From Beroe ovata (taxonomy: Eukaryota; Ctenophora; Nuda; Beroida; Beroidae): DNA of 36,551 nt. Where the stretch lies: positions 453,515-490,065 of the forward strand of contig CAMPET010000027.1 of assembly GCA_946803715.1 (NCBI GenBank), in the 5' to 3' direction. A program made the position numbers and the translations under genes. The notes under the pieces were generated by a model. That model was not told the DNA's origin. It worked only from the letters and a program-made list of their open reading frames with translations, and searched no databases. This document shows positions 1 to 11,800 of the stretch, one piece after another (position 1 is the first letter of the stretch; every line of letters starts with the position of its first letter).

Positions 1-118
1 GTGTAGCTATGGTAACAGTGTAGCCATGGTAACAGTGTAGCTATGGTAACAGTGTAGCTATGGAAACAGTGTAGCTATGGTAACAGTGAAGCTATGGTAA
101 CAGTGTAGCTATGGTAAC
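1..118. repeat. 17-bp tandem array, 7 units
   Basis: Seven back-to-back copies of the unit GTGTAGCTATGGTAACA, each with at most one change, fill the left edge and may continue outside the window. The reverse complement of each unit contains GTTACCATAGCTAC. Copy 2 gives GTTACCATGGCTAC, one base away from GTTACCATGGCAAC, a form of the RFX X-box. Whether that likeness means anything is inference. Bases 119-345, between the array and the receptor stop codon, hold nothing else I recognise. Confidence 0.95.
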
Positions 119-345
119 TATCAGTGGTAACATGGGTAAATGGGGTATGTAATGACTATTGGGGGTATCAGTGTTTTGCTATCACAGTTCATAGTACAAG
201 TAAGCGGGTATAGTCATTTGTCATGGTTCAAGTCTTTCTATGCGTAATTGATAAGAAATCTTGTACTGTCTATCTCTATTCTCTACCCAAGAGTCTCCAT
301 ATCTTTGCCCAAAGCTCCTCCTTCTCCAGTTTCAAGAGCATTGTC

Positions 346-3300
346 TCAGAAAGCAGTTGTCCGGTATTTTCTAACCTCTTCAGTAACAATTTTTACCGTC
401 TCACCACACTTCTCCGCCACCTTTGAGTTGAGAAGTACAGGGTTGATGACCGAGTTGAGTGGGTTAACCACCAGTGAGAAGATCTGGTACCAGCCGGTGG
501 CATCCACCACGTCACACGTGTGCAAGATGCACAGGATGATGAATGGTATCCAGCTGGCAAAGTCTGTCAGGATAATGAGAGCCACTTTCCTCTGCACTTT
601 CTTCACCCGTCTCTCAATCAGCTTGTTACTCCTCTTGTCCGCCATTTTGGGAGCCCCATTGTGTGACATGTTCTGTATCATGAGGTATGACACGGAGATA
701 ACAAGAAATGCCACTATCTGCACTATGTGAGACACCCACACGAACACTACCTGCGGATCTTGTCGCCTCACGAGGTACTTGAACACGCACACCGCATCAT
801 TCCCATAGAACTGTAGCTTGTTCTGTCTCACGCCCCCGTAATCATGTGAGAAAATCTCCGCTGTGAGCTTCATGATCAAATCCCACTCCATGTCTCCTGC
901 ACCCAGGTTACCGTAATATGCCTCGAGTATCTGCTTGTGCTCACTCTTGCTAGGAGAGCCAAGAAAGAGTGGATTCTCCGAGCCGTGGTAGTATCCGTTC
1001 ACAAAGTAATCCTTGTACTTGTCAGCCAGAGGCAAGCAGGAGGTGAAGACTGAGTAGAGGATGATAGCTAGACCAATCAGCACGTTTTGTTGTACCCTTT
1101 TTCGTGACTTGGGAGTTTGTATTCCCATCCTTTGAGACATACTGAGTAGTCTGTTCAGACTGAGTACAGCCATGGACAGCACTGAGATGAGTATTCCTGA
1201 AGAGTTGAGGGCACCGATGAAGGAGCATTTCAAACTCACCATCCACTCTAACTGCTGCTTACAGTATGACTGGCTGTAGACTGCGTCGAACACCGATATT
1301 GTTAGGATAAATGTCCCCACACTCAGATCTCCAACACTAATCAGTATGAGGAATATGTTGTTTGCGAATCCCTCGTTAGTGTTACTCCTCAACATGTCTT
1401 GGAATGTGACGGGTAGGGTGAAGAAGTTCAGGACCAATGCCAGAATACCGAGCACCCAGCCCAGGATCCGTACAGAACGGTTGTTGATCATCCTCTTGTT
1501 ACATCCCTCGTTACACTCGTCAGACAAATCGGAACAGTCGACCTTCCCATCGCAGACCATGGTTTTTGGGATAAGGTCCTCTGAGGTGTGGCACTGGAAG
1601 TGGTTTGTACAGTTCATCTCATCTGATCCATCACCACAGTCGTTGGCAAGGTTACATACCTGCCTATAACTGACACAGTCACCGTTCTTGCAGGGGAATA
1701 TGTCATTATTGTGGAGTGTTCCCAGTTTCCTGTCGCGGACCAGAAATGACAGCTTAGACCTGTCAAACAGAGTGTAGACCCTGCTCTTGTACCGACCTCT
1801 ACAAGAGTCGTGACTGATGGGCGTATCCAGAATGCAGGGGGAGTTCTTGCACTTGCCGGTACAGCTGAGGTACACATACGACGCACCGTAAATATGGTCA
1901 CAGTCCACTTTCCAATCCTCCTGCTGTGGAATGACGAGTTGTTGAGATGAGTCCCTGCCCAGAACCTCCAGTATGGGAAGCGAGAAGTTTGTCCTCTGAC
2001 ACTGCCCCCCTAGCAGCCTGTCCAGTGACGACATCCCTTTCAGACAGTGAAGCATGCTGATCGCCCCACCGTGCCGGACAGGTGCTGTCACTCTCACCTT
2101 GTTAAACTGACTACACACGAAGTTCTCCCGACCACAGCTGTCCTTTCCGTCACAAAGTTCGGACATCTCAACAAACCCGTCATAACACAGATACACCTCC
2201 GTACAGACTGAACCGTTCTTTACAAACCGTTTCGTCCGGTCTCGTCCACAGGTCTGCCAAACACTCCCGTCCTCATCACTGCCGTCCATACAGTCGACCT
2301 CACCGTCCAGAATCCACCGTATTGGTATACCTGGTGTCCGTGTTTGTGTTACATACCGTCTCTCACACCCACTGGGTATGACGTCAGTGCAAGACCTCTC
2401 GTCTGTCCCGTCAGAACAGTCAATGGTACCGTCACAGACTTGGTGCTTGTGGATCCAGCACGATAATGAGAACTGGACACAATTAACGTCCATCCCGTCA
2501 TCACAGAGGGCAGGCCGGGAATTCACTTTGGACAGGTTGGGGTTGCAGATAACTTGTCTAGCGACAGTGGAGGAATATCCCTCTACATCACAGAACATCC
2601 CTATCCGCGAGGGGTCCGAGCAATTAGTCTGCTCCCGGTAGCCTATACAAAGCGGGTTGAAGACCAGTGTGGTTTCAGATGCCCAGCTGTTCACGAACCC
2701 AATCGCACCGCATCGCGTGTAATTGTAGATTGGAATTACCAGGCCGGACTTATCAAATGAGTAGCAGTAACTGTGCCTGGGCGTGCTCGAATTCAATTCG
2801 GAGCATATTTCCGCCATGGTTTTGTTGTCACATATGTCACTTTCATAGTCGCTATTAAGCTCGGCACAAGTCATTGTCAAGTAGCGAGCATCTATCGCAA
2901 TGTCGCAGATATAGCTGTAGGAGTATCCGTTACAGTACAGCTCCCTATCCTTGGTAGGGTCGTGAGGGAGTACAGCTATCATGCTATGCGCCGTTACTAT
3001 ACCGTCACATAGCCGTTCCAGCTGCCTGCACTTGAACTCGAGCGTGCTCTCCGGTCGTCCCTCTCTCCCGCACTGGTATTGGTGCGAACTCAACAAATTG
3101 CACGCTGTTTCGTCCACGTTGTCCACCAGGAGTTTGTCCACACGGTTGTAGAAGAGGTAGCGGCAAATGTGCCCGCACGGCGCAGAGCTATCCTCGAACT
3201 GGGTTTGTTGTGCTACATGCGGTGATCGTGATGGTTGTTTCAGCCCGCACGCTTGGTAGTAAAGTGTGTCGTTAGGGCACAGCCTGCTCACTGTTGTCCG

Positions 3301-3779
3301 GGTAAAGAATCGGTTGTTGAGGTAGGTCTGTGCGGTGTACTTGGCATCAGAACCGACACACTTTAGGTAGGTGCTGTTGCCACGGTGACATAGGGTCTTT
3401 ATAAACCCGTTGTATACCACGCTACCACACCGCTCTGAAAGTGAAATAGTGATACTGATATTCGTTATCACTATCGTATGATTATGAACTGAGACTGTCA
3501 ACGGAGACTTCAACGGAGACTGTCAAAGCTGCGACAGTGCAACCTTCGGACCCACAAACTGTTATATTTAGACAGGTGAAATAATTGATAATGAGGAGGC
3601 TCTGAGGAAACCCCCATTTCCACACAACGATGTAAAAATGATCATTGATCATGGACCACATGAAGCGTACAATCTCTACATGTGCCTGAAGTGAATTCCA
3701 TACCTGGTGCAGCGCTATAGTTGAGCTGTGTATCAGCTGATCGACAGTTCATGAGAAGAGTGAGGAAGTGGATCAACAT
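346..3779 (-). CDS. LDL-A module / seven-transmembrane receptor (rhodopsin-class GPCR)
   Basis: The model is complement(346..3434, 3704..3779), 1054 aa. The large exon is open from 3513, but a good acceptor (TTTCACTTTCAG) at 3435 joins in phase 1 to a short upstream exon. That exon starts MLIHFLTLLMNCRSA, a weak but plausible signal peptide, and ends at the donor CCAG/GTATGG. The ectodomain is cysteine-rich, with LDL-receptor class A modules near residues 350-380, 395-420, 600-635 and 637-670; the calcium-binding signatures DCSDGTDE, DCGDGSDE and DCSDLSDE are visible. Seven hydrophobic segments follow from about residue 680 to 1030. TM6 has TDFASWIPF and TM7 has NPLNSVINPVLL, resembling LGR/relaxin-receptor and GRL101-type GPCRs, but I see no leucine-rich repeats. 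The TM3 end reads SLNRLL instead of E/DRY, and NPxxY is NPVLL. It is probably a plasma-membrane receptor; ligand and G protein are unknown. The 7TM part has no introns. Confidence 0.85.
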
Positions 3780-4438
3780 GGTTATTGGTTCCCTCTCTCT
3801 ATCTGTCTCTTCGGAAATGGGATCCCTGTAGATGTGGGGGGTGTTTTATACTGCCTCGCAAATGGAGTTCAAGCGGTGTCACCACAATATGCGATTGCTT
3901 TACCATTGTAATGTCGAGCCCCGGATAAAAACATTACGCGCCAGATAAAAACATTATGAAGGATGGTTCCTTCACAAAGCACCGTGATTTTCAATTACTG
4001 TTCAACTTCAAGAAGTGGGGTACTTTACACAAAGGGGCAACTTGGTGCCGTTGTTTCACGGTCGAAACTATTGTTAACATTTCCTTGTATTCAAGTTCTT
4101 GAAGAATTATATTGAAATTAATAATAATTTACTCATCAATCTTACTGTTATACCTGCTTTTGTCCTAGAAAATTTTCTGGATAGAAAGATTATGATAGAA
4201 TACAGAAAAATTTGTTTCCTTTCCCGAAAGTAGGTTGATGAAAGAAACGTACCTGCTTGTCCGACTCCGAGCGAGATAAGGGAAATTCAATAAGTTCGAT
4301 ACAAATTTTCATAAACTTCCTGAAAGCTTGTGACATTGAACTCCATTACACATTCGACCAATTATAGCTTTACCTACTTGATACCTATTATAGCAGTGCA
4401 CTTGAGCTAACTATAACACTAACTGTCCATATTTGCAG
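3780..4438. other. Intergenic, no gene recognised
   Basis: No supported exon was found between the receptor start and the plus-strand exon at 4439. Small ATG-initiated frames exist (for example at 3956) but none ends in a convincing donor of the phase needed by the downstream exon. The missing upstream exons of that gene may lie here unrecognised. Confidence 0.5.
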
Positions 4439-4852
4439 GTCTATCAAGAGCAAGCTGGGTGTGCTCTACCCTGACATCTGGGCGGAAGTGAACTCTCGCG
4501 GCAGTATCACGGGGTACCAGAGCCCGGATGAGGAGGAACACACGTGAGTTCCTTGTTAACCACATTAATTACCATTTAGTCGTCATTACGGTGGGATTGG
4601 TATATTTTGATAAATATGGGGACGCAAATCAGTCAAATAATTGACACCGTACACTGGTAGTGGTACCGATCATCCATGTTGTTGAGGTTGACCCTTATTG
4701 CAGTCGCCGGACTGTTTCTGAGAGTATGCATGATACGAACGGCAGTACAGCTGACCGGCCAACACAGCGACGCCTCACGGCGCCACCACTCGGGCAGACA
4801 GGCACCACGACCTATCTCATTGTGGATGACGACATCTCCGAGATAAAATCAT
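4439..4852 (+). CDS. Two terminal exons of an unrecognised plus-strand gene (partial)
   Basis: Exon 4439..4542 lies between the acceptor TTTGCAG and the donor CACAC/GTGAGT. Exon 4703..4852 follows the acceptor CTTATTGCAG and ends in TGA after YLIVDDDISEIKS. The phases agree: the first exon ends with two bases of a codon and the second supplies one, reading EEEH-T-RRTVSES. The first exon enters with one base of a split codon and encodes SIKSKLGVLYPDIWAEV and then a polar stretch. The second is Ser/Thr/Pro-rich, typical of a cytoplasmic tail or disordered C terminus. I do not recognise the family, and upstream exons were not found. The two good splice pairs and one open joined frame make this more than a chance ORF. 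Confidence 0.55.
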
Positions 4853-5849
4853 GAACCGGATATTGCCGTAAATTCGTTTTTCATAAACTCATGCGTTTGC
4901 AGGAAGCAGCATGTGTCATCTTATTTATTTTGTCTTTGTTCGTGTTCAGTTGATTGAAGATTGTTTTAACATGCTTGATTAAAGGTTTTCGTTGATCGAA
5001 GTCTGGTTCAATTTGAAAAGATTAAGTTTCTTTTTACGGATATCCGATTCTATTGTGTACACTGTACGTTCATTTTTTTGCTTTCCACCATTGGATCACT
5101 GATTCTCATTGTCCGTTAATCCGAATGTAAATCAGTAAAAAGGAAAATGCGGAGAATCAGAATGACTGGCTGTGGCTGCACTGGTGTAGTCTGTATTCGG
5201 GGCGCGCGCTCCAATTGAACTATTAAATCACGTGACTCATTAGAGGCGCGCGTGTAAGATTAAGGCGCGCGTGTAAGATGCTGGCTGTCTACCGATAGTG
5301 TTTCGCGCGTGCTGGTTAGTGCACACGCGACACCAGGAAACAAAACTTTGATTCCGCCGATTGAGTTTATTAAAGGGAATACGTAGAAATTCGCATATAT
5401 TCCTGGCTGAAAGTTTAAAACTTCACATGAACATTCACATCAGTAACAGTAACACTTCAAACTTTAACTGAACTGAATAACCTAAGTTAAGAAAACTGAT
5501 TCATGAAAAATAATCGTTCTCACTGATCTGTTGCAATACCGTTGGAAACTGGAAAGGAAATGTTTCTTTCTCACAAACAAAATTAAAAATGGACGCAAAC
5601 AGGCATGAATGAAGTAATTCTGAGTGAGTTCCAAAATTCTTCTCGGATATTGTCTGTCGACAAGTTCATTGTTTCCTCTAGCAAAGCAGTTCAACTGGCT
5701 TATAATTATTGCTCACTCGTTTCTAATCAGAGTCATTAGTTAATTGTACCGATCCGAAGTGTCACTATCACCGTTCGTGTCATCACTATAATTTGTGCCA
5801 TCATTATATGACGGATGTCGGATGTCGGATAGTCATGCTTCTTCATGAC
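4853..5849. other. Intergenic AT-rich DNA between convergent gene ends
   Basis: This stretch separates the stop of the plus-strand orphan gene from the stop of the minus-strand TRIM-NHL gene, so it should hold both 3' UTRs. It contains a GC-rich patch (about 5200-5340) with two copies of AGGCGCGCGTGTAAGAT about 20 bp apart, and a short GGATGTC repeat near 5814-5829. I see no coding exon. Confidence 0.5.
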
Positions 5850-8800
5850 TCATGTTCCCGTCATAGAAACACTGTAGACTTTGTGGTTGTTACAATCACT
5901 GATATAGAGGTTGTCATCTGTGTCAACTGCTATTGAGTTGGGGGTGATCTGATCACCCTGGGGCGTGTACACTCCAAACTGTATTAGCTCCGCTCCTTTC
6001 AAATTGATCACCTGTAATCATGATCATTACCGGAATCATTAGTTCATGTTTCACATTACAAATCGCGTTCCTCCCTTAGCATGATAAAAATAAGCTTATA
6101 ATGTAGTACGTCCTTCTGAACAAGTTATGGCGAATAAGTCCTCCGTTCGTCACCGAGACCTGTCATGACGCAATGCATACTGGTGTCAACGCATTCCTAC
6201 GTCAGAATTATGTAGTGGTGTCAGCAAGTAATGACGAATTAGTCCTCCATTCGTCACAGAGGCCTGTCATGACGTACAACATACTGGTGTCAACGCATTC
6301 CTACGGCATAGTCATGCAGTGGTGTCAACAAGTTGTGACGAATGAGTCCCCATTCATAACGGAGACCTGTTATGACGCATCGCATACTGGTGTCAACGAA
6401 ATTTCTACGTCAAAGTTATACAGCGGTGTCAGCAAGACAGTGCATAGTGCAAACCTGAATGAACGTGTAACCCCAATCCACGACGAATATCTTGCCCCGG
6501 TTTATAGCGATACTCCTCGGAGCCTGCAGATGCAAATTCTCCCCTAACGTTCTCTGGAAGTTACCCTCCTTGTCAAACACCTGGAAAATAAGTCATGGTT
6601 TGATTAAGCAATTATTATAGGAAGTATGATGTTGAAAATGTCATCATAGTCCAGATCTATAATTTCAATGTTGATCGACGACTGTTCAGCATAATATGAA
6701 CAGTGGACTTGTACTACCTGTATTCGCTGGTTGTAGAGGTCCGCCACGTATATATTATCATGTTTATCCACTGCGACTGAGTGAGGTCCGTCGAAATCAC
6801 CCTCTTCCTTTCCGTATTTCCCGAACACAATGTTCCGTTTCCCGGTCTGGGATATGACTCGGACTCTGTGGTTGCCGGTGTCCGCCACCACAACTGAATT
6901 CTCCGAGTTTACACACACGGAAAACGGTCGGTTTAGGATACCACTGAGACTCCTCTGGTGGGAGCCCTCCTGTGTGAACCAGTGGAGAGAGTTCCTGCGC
7001 GCAATAGTAATGTGTCACTTGATGCACGTGTCAGTTGTTGCACGTGTCAGTTGTTGCACGTGTCATATAATGCACGTGTCAGTAGTTCCCTCACGTGAAA
7101 TGCGAAGTAGATAACGTGTTGACTATGGAATGTACGCCATGGATTGTTCGTTATACGCATCATAGGTCGAAAGTATGGATGAGTAACGAGTGTGGAACTG
7201 TTGTCAGTCAATACCTGAAGGTATCAGCGACTATTATCATGCCGTTAGTGTCAATACACACATCGTTTGGCCGGTCGAAGGAGCACCCATCCCCATCCTC
7301 CTCAATGCTATGTTCATGTTGGAGAGTAGAGTTGAGTATCTGTACTCGGTGATTGCCTGCGTCAGCGATATAGAGCGCGCCCCTGTGGGACCTGAGTCCC
7401 AGGGGGTACTGAAACTGGCCAGGATCACTGCCACGACTTCCGATCATGTGTCCAGTGAGGGCAGAGTTACCTGAGATGGGGGGTCATCACGTGATGCTAT
7501 GTGTTATAGAGCATCACCTGCGCACTACTCATTATATCGCCTGATAGAGCACATTATACGACTCCTCATGACTCTAGAGTACGGATATCATGGTGATCAG
7601 GAGACTCTTCAAGTCCGCGCCATGATCAAAGTCATTACGTCATGTAGGCTTTACCTGTTTGTAAAGACAACACTATATTCTGATCGCCCAGACTCCTGAC
7701 GGCTCTGCAGATATTGTCCAAATTGTGGGGTTCGAAGGCCAGGTTCTTTGTCTCGACGAACATTGAAGAGGGCGTGGCCGGGGACTTCAGCAGGTCGTCA
7801 AGACTGCATTCCATTAGGTCAGTGTCAGAGCACTGGAGAGTTTCCAATATTTTCTGTTTTCGCTGCAATGGTATATGAGGATTGGAGTGATAACTGGAGT
7901 CACACGTACATGATATTTATAACTCGGTGTCCACGTATCAGCGCTCAGTGTCAAGATTAACTGCCGCATGAGTGTATGTTGATATCACAAGGAGCGAGCA
8001 AGTGCACTGTCCCTCACGACAGTCCCCCCCTTTTCAAAATAATACCTTATCCAAAGTGTTCTTCTTCGAGATGAGACGTTCCCTCTGCCTGTTGAGTATC
8101 TCCTGTGACAGTCTTCTGTCTCTGTCTAGTGCAGAGAGTAGACTCTTCTCCCGTCCTCTTAGTGCTGCTATACACTTGTCAACTGACTCAGTGATAACTT
8201 TCTTAGCGTGGCACATTGATCCTTCTAGCTGACTTTTCTGGGTGCTGCAATGGATAACCTGGTGTAAGACAGGGACAATGTTAGACACGGACAATGTGTA
8301 TACTGCATACACATGGTGTGTATACAGAGTACAAACAGTGCAACTCCGACAGGTACTGCAGGATGGTCCTACAACGGAACTGCATGGGTGATTACAATAT
8401 TCTTACTAACTGCAGTACCTATTCAGTTATTGACCCAGAAGTTTAGGATCACAGTGACACAGTGTGCAAATTGGCTACAATTTTGGGGGATCAAACAAAA
8501 ACGTCATGCCCCCCAGCCCCCCTCACCGTAACCGTGAATAAACAGAGCAGTATTCAAGTTGTCCGAGTTCGTCAATTTTTCACAGTTTAACACAGGTTTA
8601 AAGTTCGGGTCGGTTGTCATATTAGTATTACAGGAGAATATGTTATAGATGTCTATATAGATGATGTGAAACGAATCCTAGAGCAACGCATATGTCTGTT
8701 TTTACACCCGCAGAATCACAATTCTATTTGCTCTCACCTCACATGGTTCAGTCTGACTTCGACATCGCTCTGAGATGAGGAACAGCTCTGTTCCGCTGCA

Positions 8801-11800
8801 CGTAACATAGCACGAACCTAATCAGGAGTGGGATAATACCGGATTATTCCATATATGGTAATGCACGTGCATATGGCGCCATGGTGACGCGGTGCGAACT
8901 CACCTCCTCACTAGCATGAGCAAGGGTGAGCGTGTGGTGATGCTTGTGTGTTGTCACAGAACATAGGGTACAGCAACTCTCGCTACACTCATCACAGTAC
9001 ATCTGAAGAGATAGGTAGTTGATAGGGCCCGAGGGGAAGGGGTGATTTTTCATTTTTGTCGGAGAATGGGATCTCCAATTTTCGTAGGTATCTCAGGGCA
9101 TGATGTTCCGAATACCCAACTCAGTAATTCCTGTAGGGTATTCGTGACGTTGGGTATTCCCGACATTGGCTATTCTAGAAGTTGGGCAATTCCGACATTG
9201 GGTATTCTTGAAGTTGGGTATTTCGCACCCTAATCCTCGGATTTAATCCAACACTACCTTCCCATATCACCATAACAATGTGGCAATAGGGCATCTCTAA
9301 TTCATGGCACGCATTGTAGCTAGTGGAACCCGGCCATGGATTATTAATCAGAAGTCGGAATGAAGTAGCACCGCAATTCGGCCAGGTCATACAATACCGC
9401 ATTGCTCCGTCCGAAATGGCACACAAAAACTTATGCTGAATGCCATCTGGAGCACAGCTCTACCACATAATATACTGCATCACACACGTCATGCAATCAT
9501 GAAACGTGATATTGGAGCATAGATTCCCCTTGAATGGAGAATGATGGGACTGTTACCAAGGAAACAGTCCCCCGAAACACACGCCACGGATTATGTTTGA
9601 GTGGGAGAAAACTAGTTGTTCTGTGTTTGTAGCAGCTCTCTGCATGCCTTCATAATGCGTGATTATCGAGACCTGCTGGGGATTGAGTGTCCAGTTTCAG
9701 TGATACTCAATATTCGACCGAGCATACAATATGTATCTTCGCTTGTAAATTGTACTGTATGCGACTACGCGATTTGATTCTCTTGACTCTGTTCTTATGA
9801 ATTTAACATTGTTGTCTTGTTGTTGTTGTCATGGTAACGCAGGTTCTAGGTTGCAGAATACCCGTGTGTGCGATGCCCTCTTGATATGGACATAGACTAC
9901 GTGAAGCCGAAACATGCCGATAGCTTTGTCGAGTCGTTCTTCGCATTCAAACAGCACGAGCTCTTTATAGATGCGACGCTTGTTGTTGATGACCAGCAAA
10001 TCGGTAGGTGACGCGCGCATAATCAGCTCATTCATTTCAAAAACTTGTATCAGCCTGTTACTGCCGACAACTGGCTACTCACATTGGACTACAGTGTGAC
10101 GATACTCGATATACAATAACTGACAACAGACTACCTACAACAGAGTGACGATAGACAATAACTGACAACAGACTACCTACAACAGAGTGACGATAGACAA
10201 TAACTGACAACAGACTACTGACAACAGAGCGCTGACAACAGACTTCTGACAGCTGCCTCTGCTCACAGGTATTCACCGGGCAGTGTTATCGCAGGGGAGC
10301 GCGTATTTTCAGAACTTGTTTGACAGCCGATACGCCCAGGATCTTATCACACAGGTAGCCTGACTTCTCTCTATGCTGAATCTGCATATTGAAGACTGCG
10401 TGATGTTGTTTAACTGCATGTCACCAAGTACCATAAATCATGTTATAGACAGGATGTTTGCTGATTTTTGCTATATTAGGTATCCAGAACAATTCCAACT
10501 ACAGCTCTAAGTCTAAGCTCACTGCATACTCTCAACTTTGATCATTGCTATATCCTAGTTCTACTTGGCAAGAAGGTACTGGTATTAGCACACACGTGTT
10601 CGAAGTCAGAACTTATTATTTTCGACTAGAATTTCTAGTGGAAAATAATAAGTTCTGACTTCGTACACGTGTGTGCTAATACCTGTACTTGACCTCGGCA
10701 AACCTCAGGTAGTTCTACACAATGTGGAGGTGAGTTCTGTCCGAGCTGCAGTTGACTACATGTACACAGGGAAGATAACAATCACTGAACGAAATGTGGA
10801 GGAGCTCTACTGTGTTGTCGATCTGTTCCAGCTCACAGAACTGCGGAATCTGTGTATCGAGATGCTGGAGAAGGGGCTAACCCACAGGAACTGCATAGAC
10901 AGACTCAGATTCTCCGAGCAACAGGAGATTGAGAGACTGTACCACGCATCGATGAGGGTTGCAAAGGCCAGGTTTAGAGAAATTATCCTAGAGGAGGATT
11001 TCCGACTGATGCCCTTTGAGAAGGTCTACGAGATGATATCAGCTGATGATCTGAATGTGGATGAGGAAAAGGTGGTCTACGAAGCGGTTCTGAAGTGGGT
11101 GAATCACAGTGTGGAGAAGCGGAAGAAACACCTGTCCCAGTTACTGAGCCATGTCCGGTTTCCTCTAATACCCCCCATATACCTGCTGGAGATCGTGGCC
11201 CAGGAGAGAATAGTGCTGGAGGACACGGCGTGCAGGAAGATGCTCGACGATGCCAAGGACTTCCACATCCTGAAGAGCTCGACAGGTGTTGACACAAACC
11301 CGCTGGCACCCCGCCAAGGGGTTCAGTCAGGCATGGTGTTTGTGTTTGGGGGTGAGGGCAGTGAACATACCGTGGATTGTTACAACCCGCACACCAACAA
11401 CTGGAATAAGAGGGGCAAGATGCGGGCACCACGGCGGGAAGCATCTGCCGTGTGTATCAAGAACAAAATCTACATACTGGGAGGGGAGAATGACAAGAGG
11501 GGTATCTTGAGTAGCACGATAATCTACCTCATTGACTCGGATAAGTGGGTAGCCTCCACTAAGATGAGGTACCGCAGGGCAGGCCACGGGTCCTGTGTCA
11601 TTAACGGGCAGATATACGTGGCAGGGGGTCACAACGGGGAGAACATCCTCAATGCCACCGAGAAATATGAACCCGAGACGGAGTTGTGGATGACGGTATG
11701 CCCTATGAACATGGAGAGGTGCTGGCTCGGCTTGGCCAGTGCAGGGGGTCACATATTCGCGGCAGGTGGCTATGACGGCGACACTGTGCTGGACAGTGTG

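Larger units (their letters stand above)
9003..9885. other. Left part of TRIM-NHL intron 4, upstream of BTB-Kelch
   Basis: This holds no exon that I can support. It carries a TTGGGTATTCC-rich dispersed repeat (about 9109-9232), a GTTACCAAGGAAAC element at 9552-9565 inside a GGGACTGTT/AACAGTCCC inverted repeat, and the probable promoter of the BTB-Kelch gene at its right end. Confidence 0.6.

Noticed and set aside
248-730. Plus-strand frame opposite the receptor C terminus
   Set aside because: Shadow of the 7TM coding exon; no independent support.
6173-6547. Plus-strand frame of 124 codons with an internal repeat
   Set aside because: Produced by the 104-bp intronic tandem repeat and the antisense of a TRIM-NHL exon.
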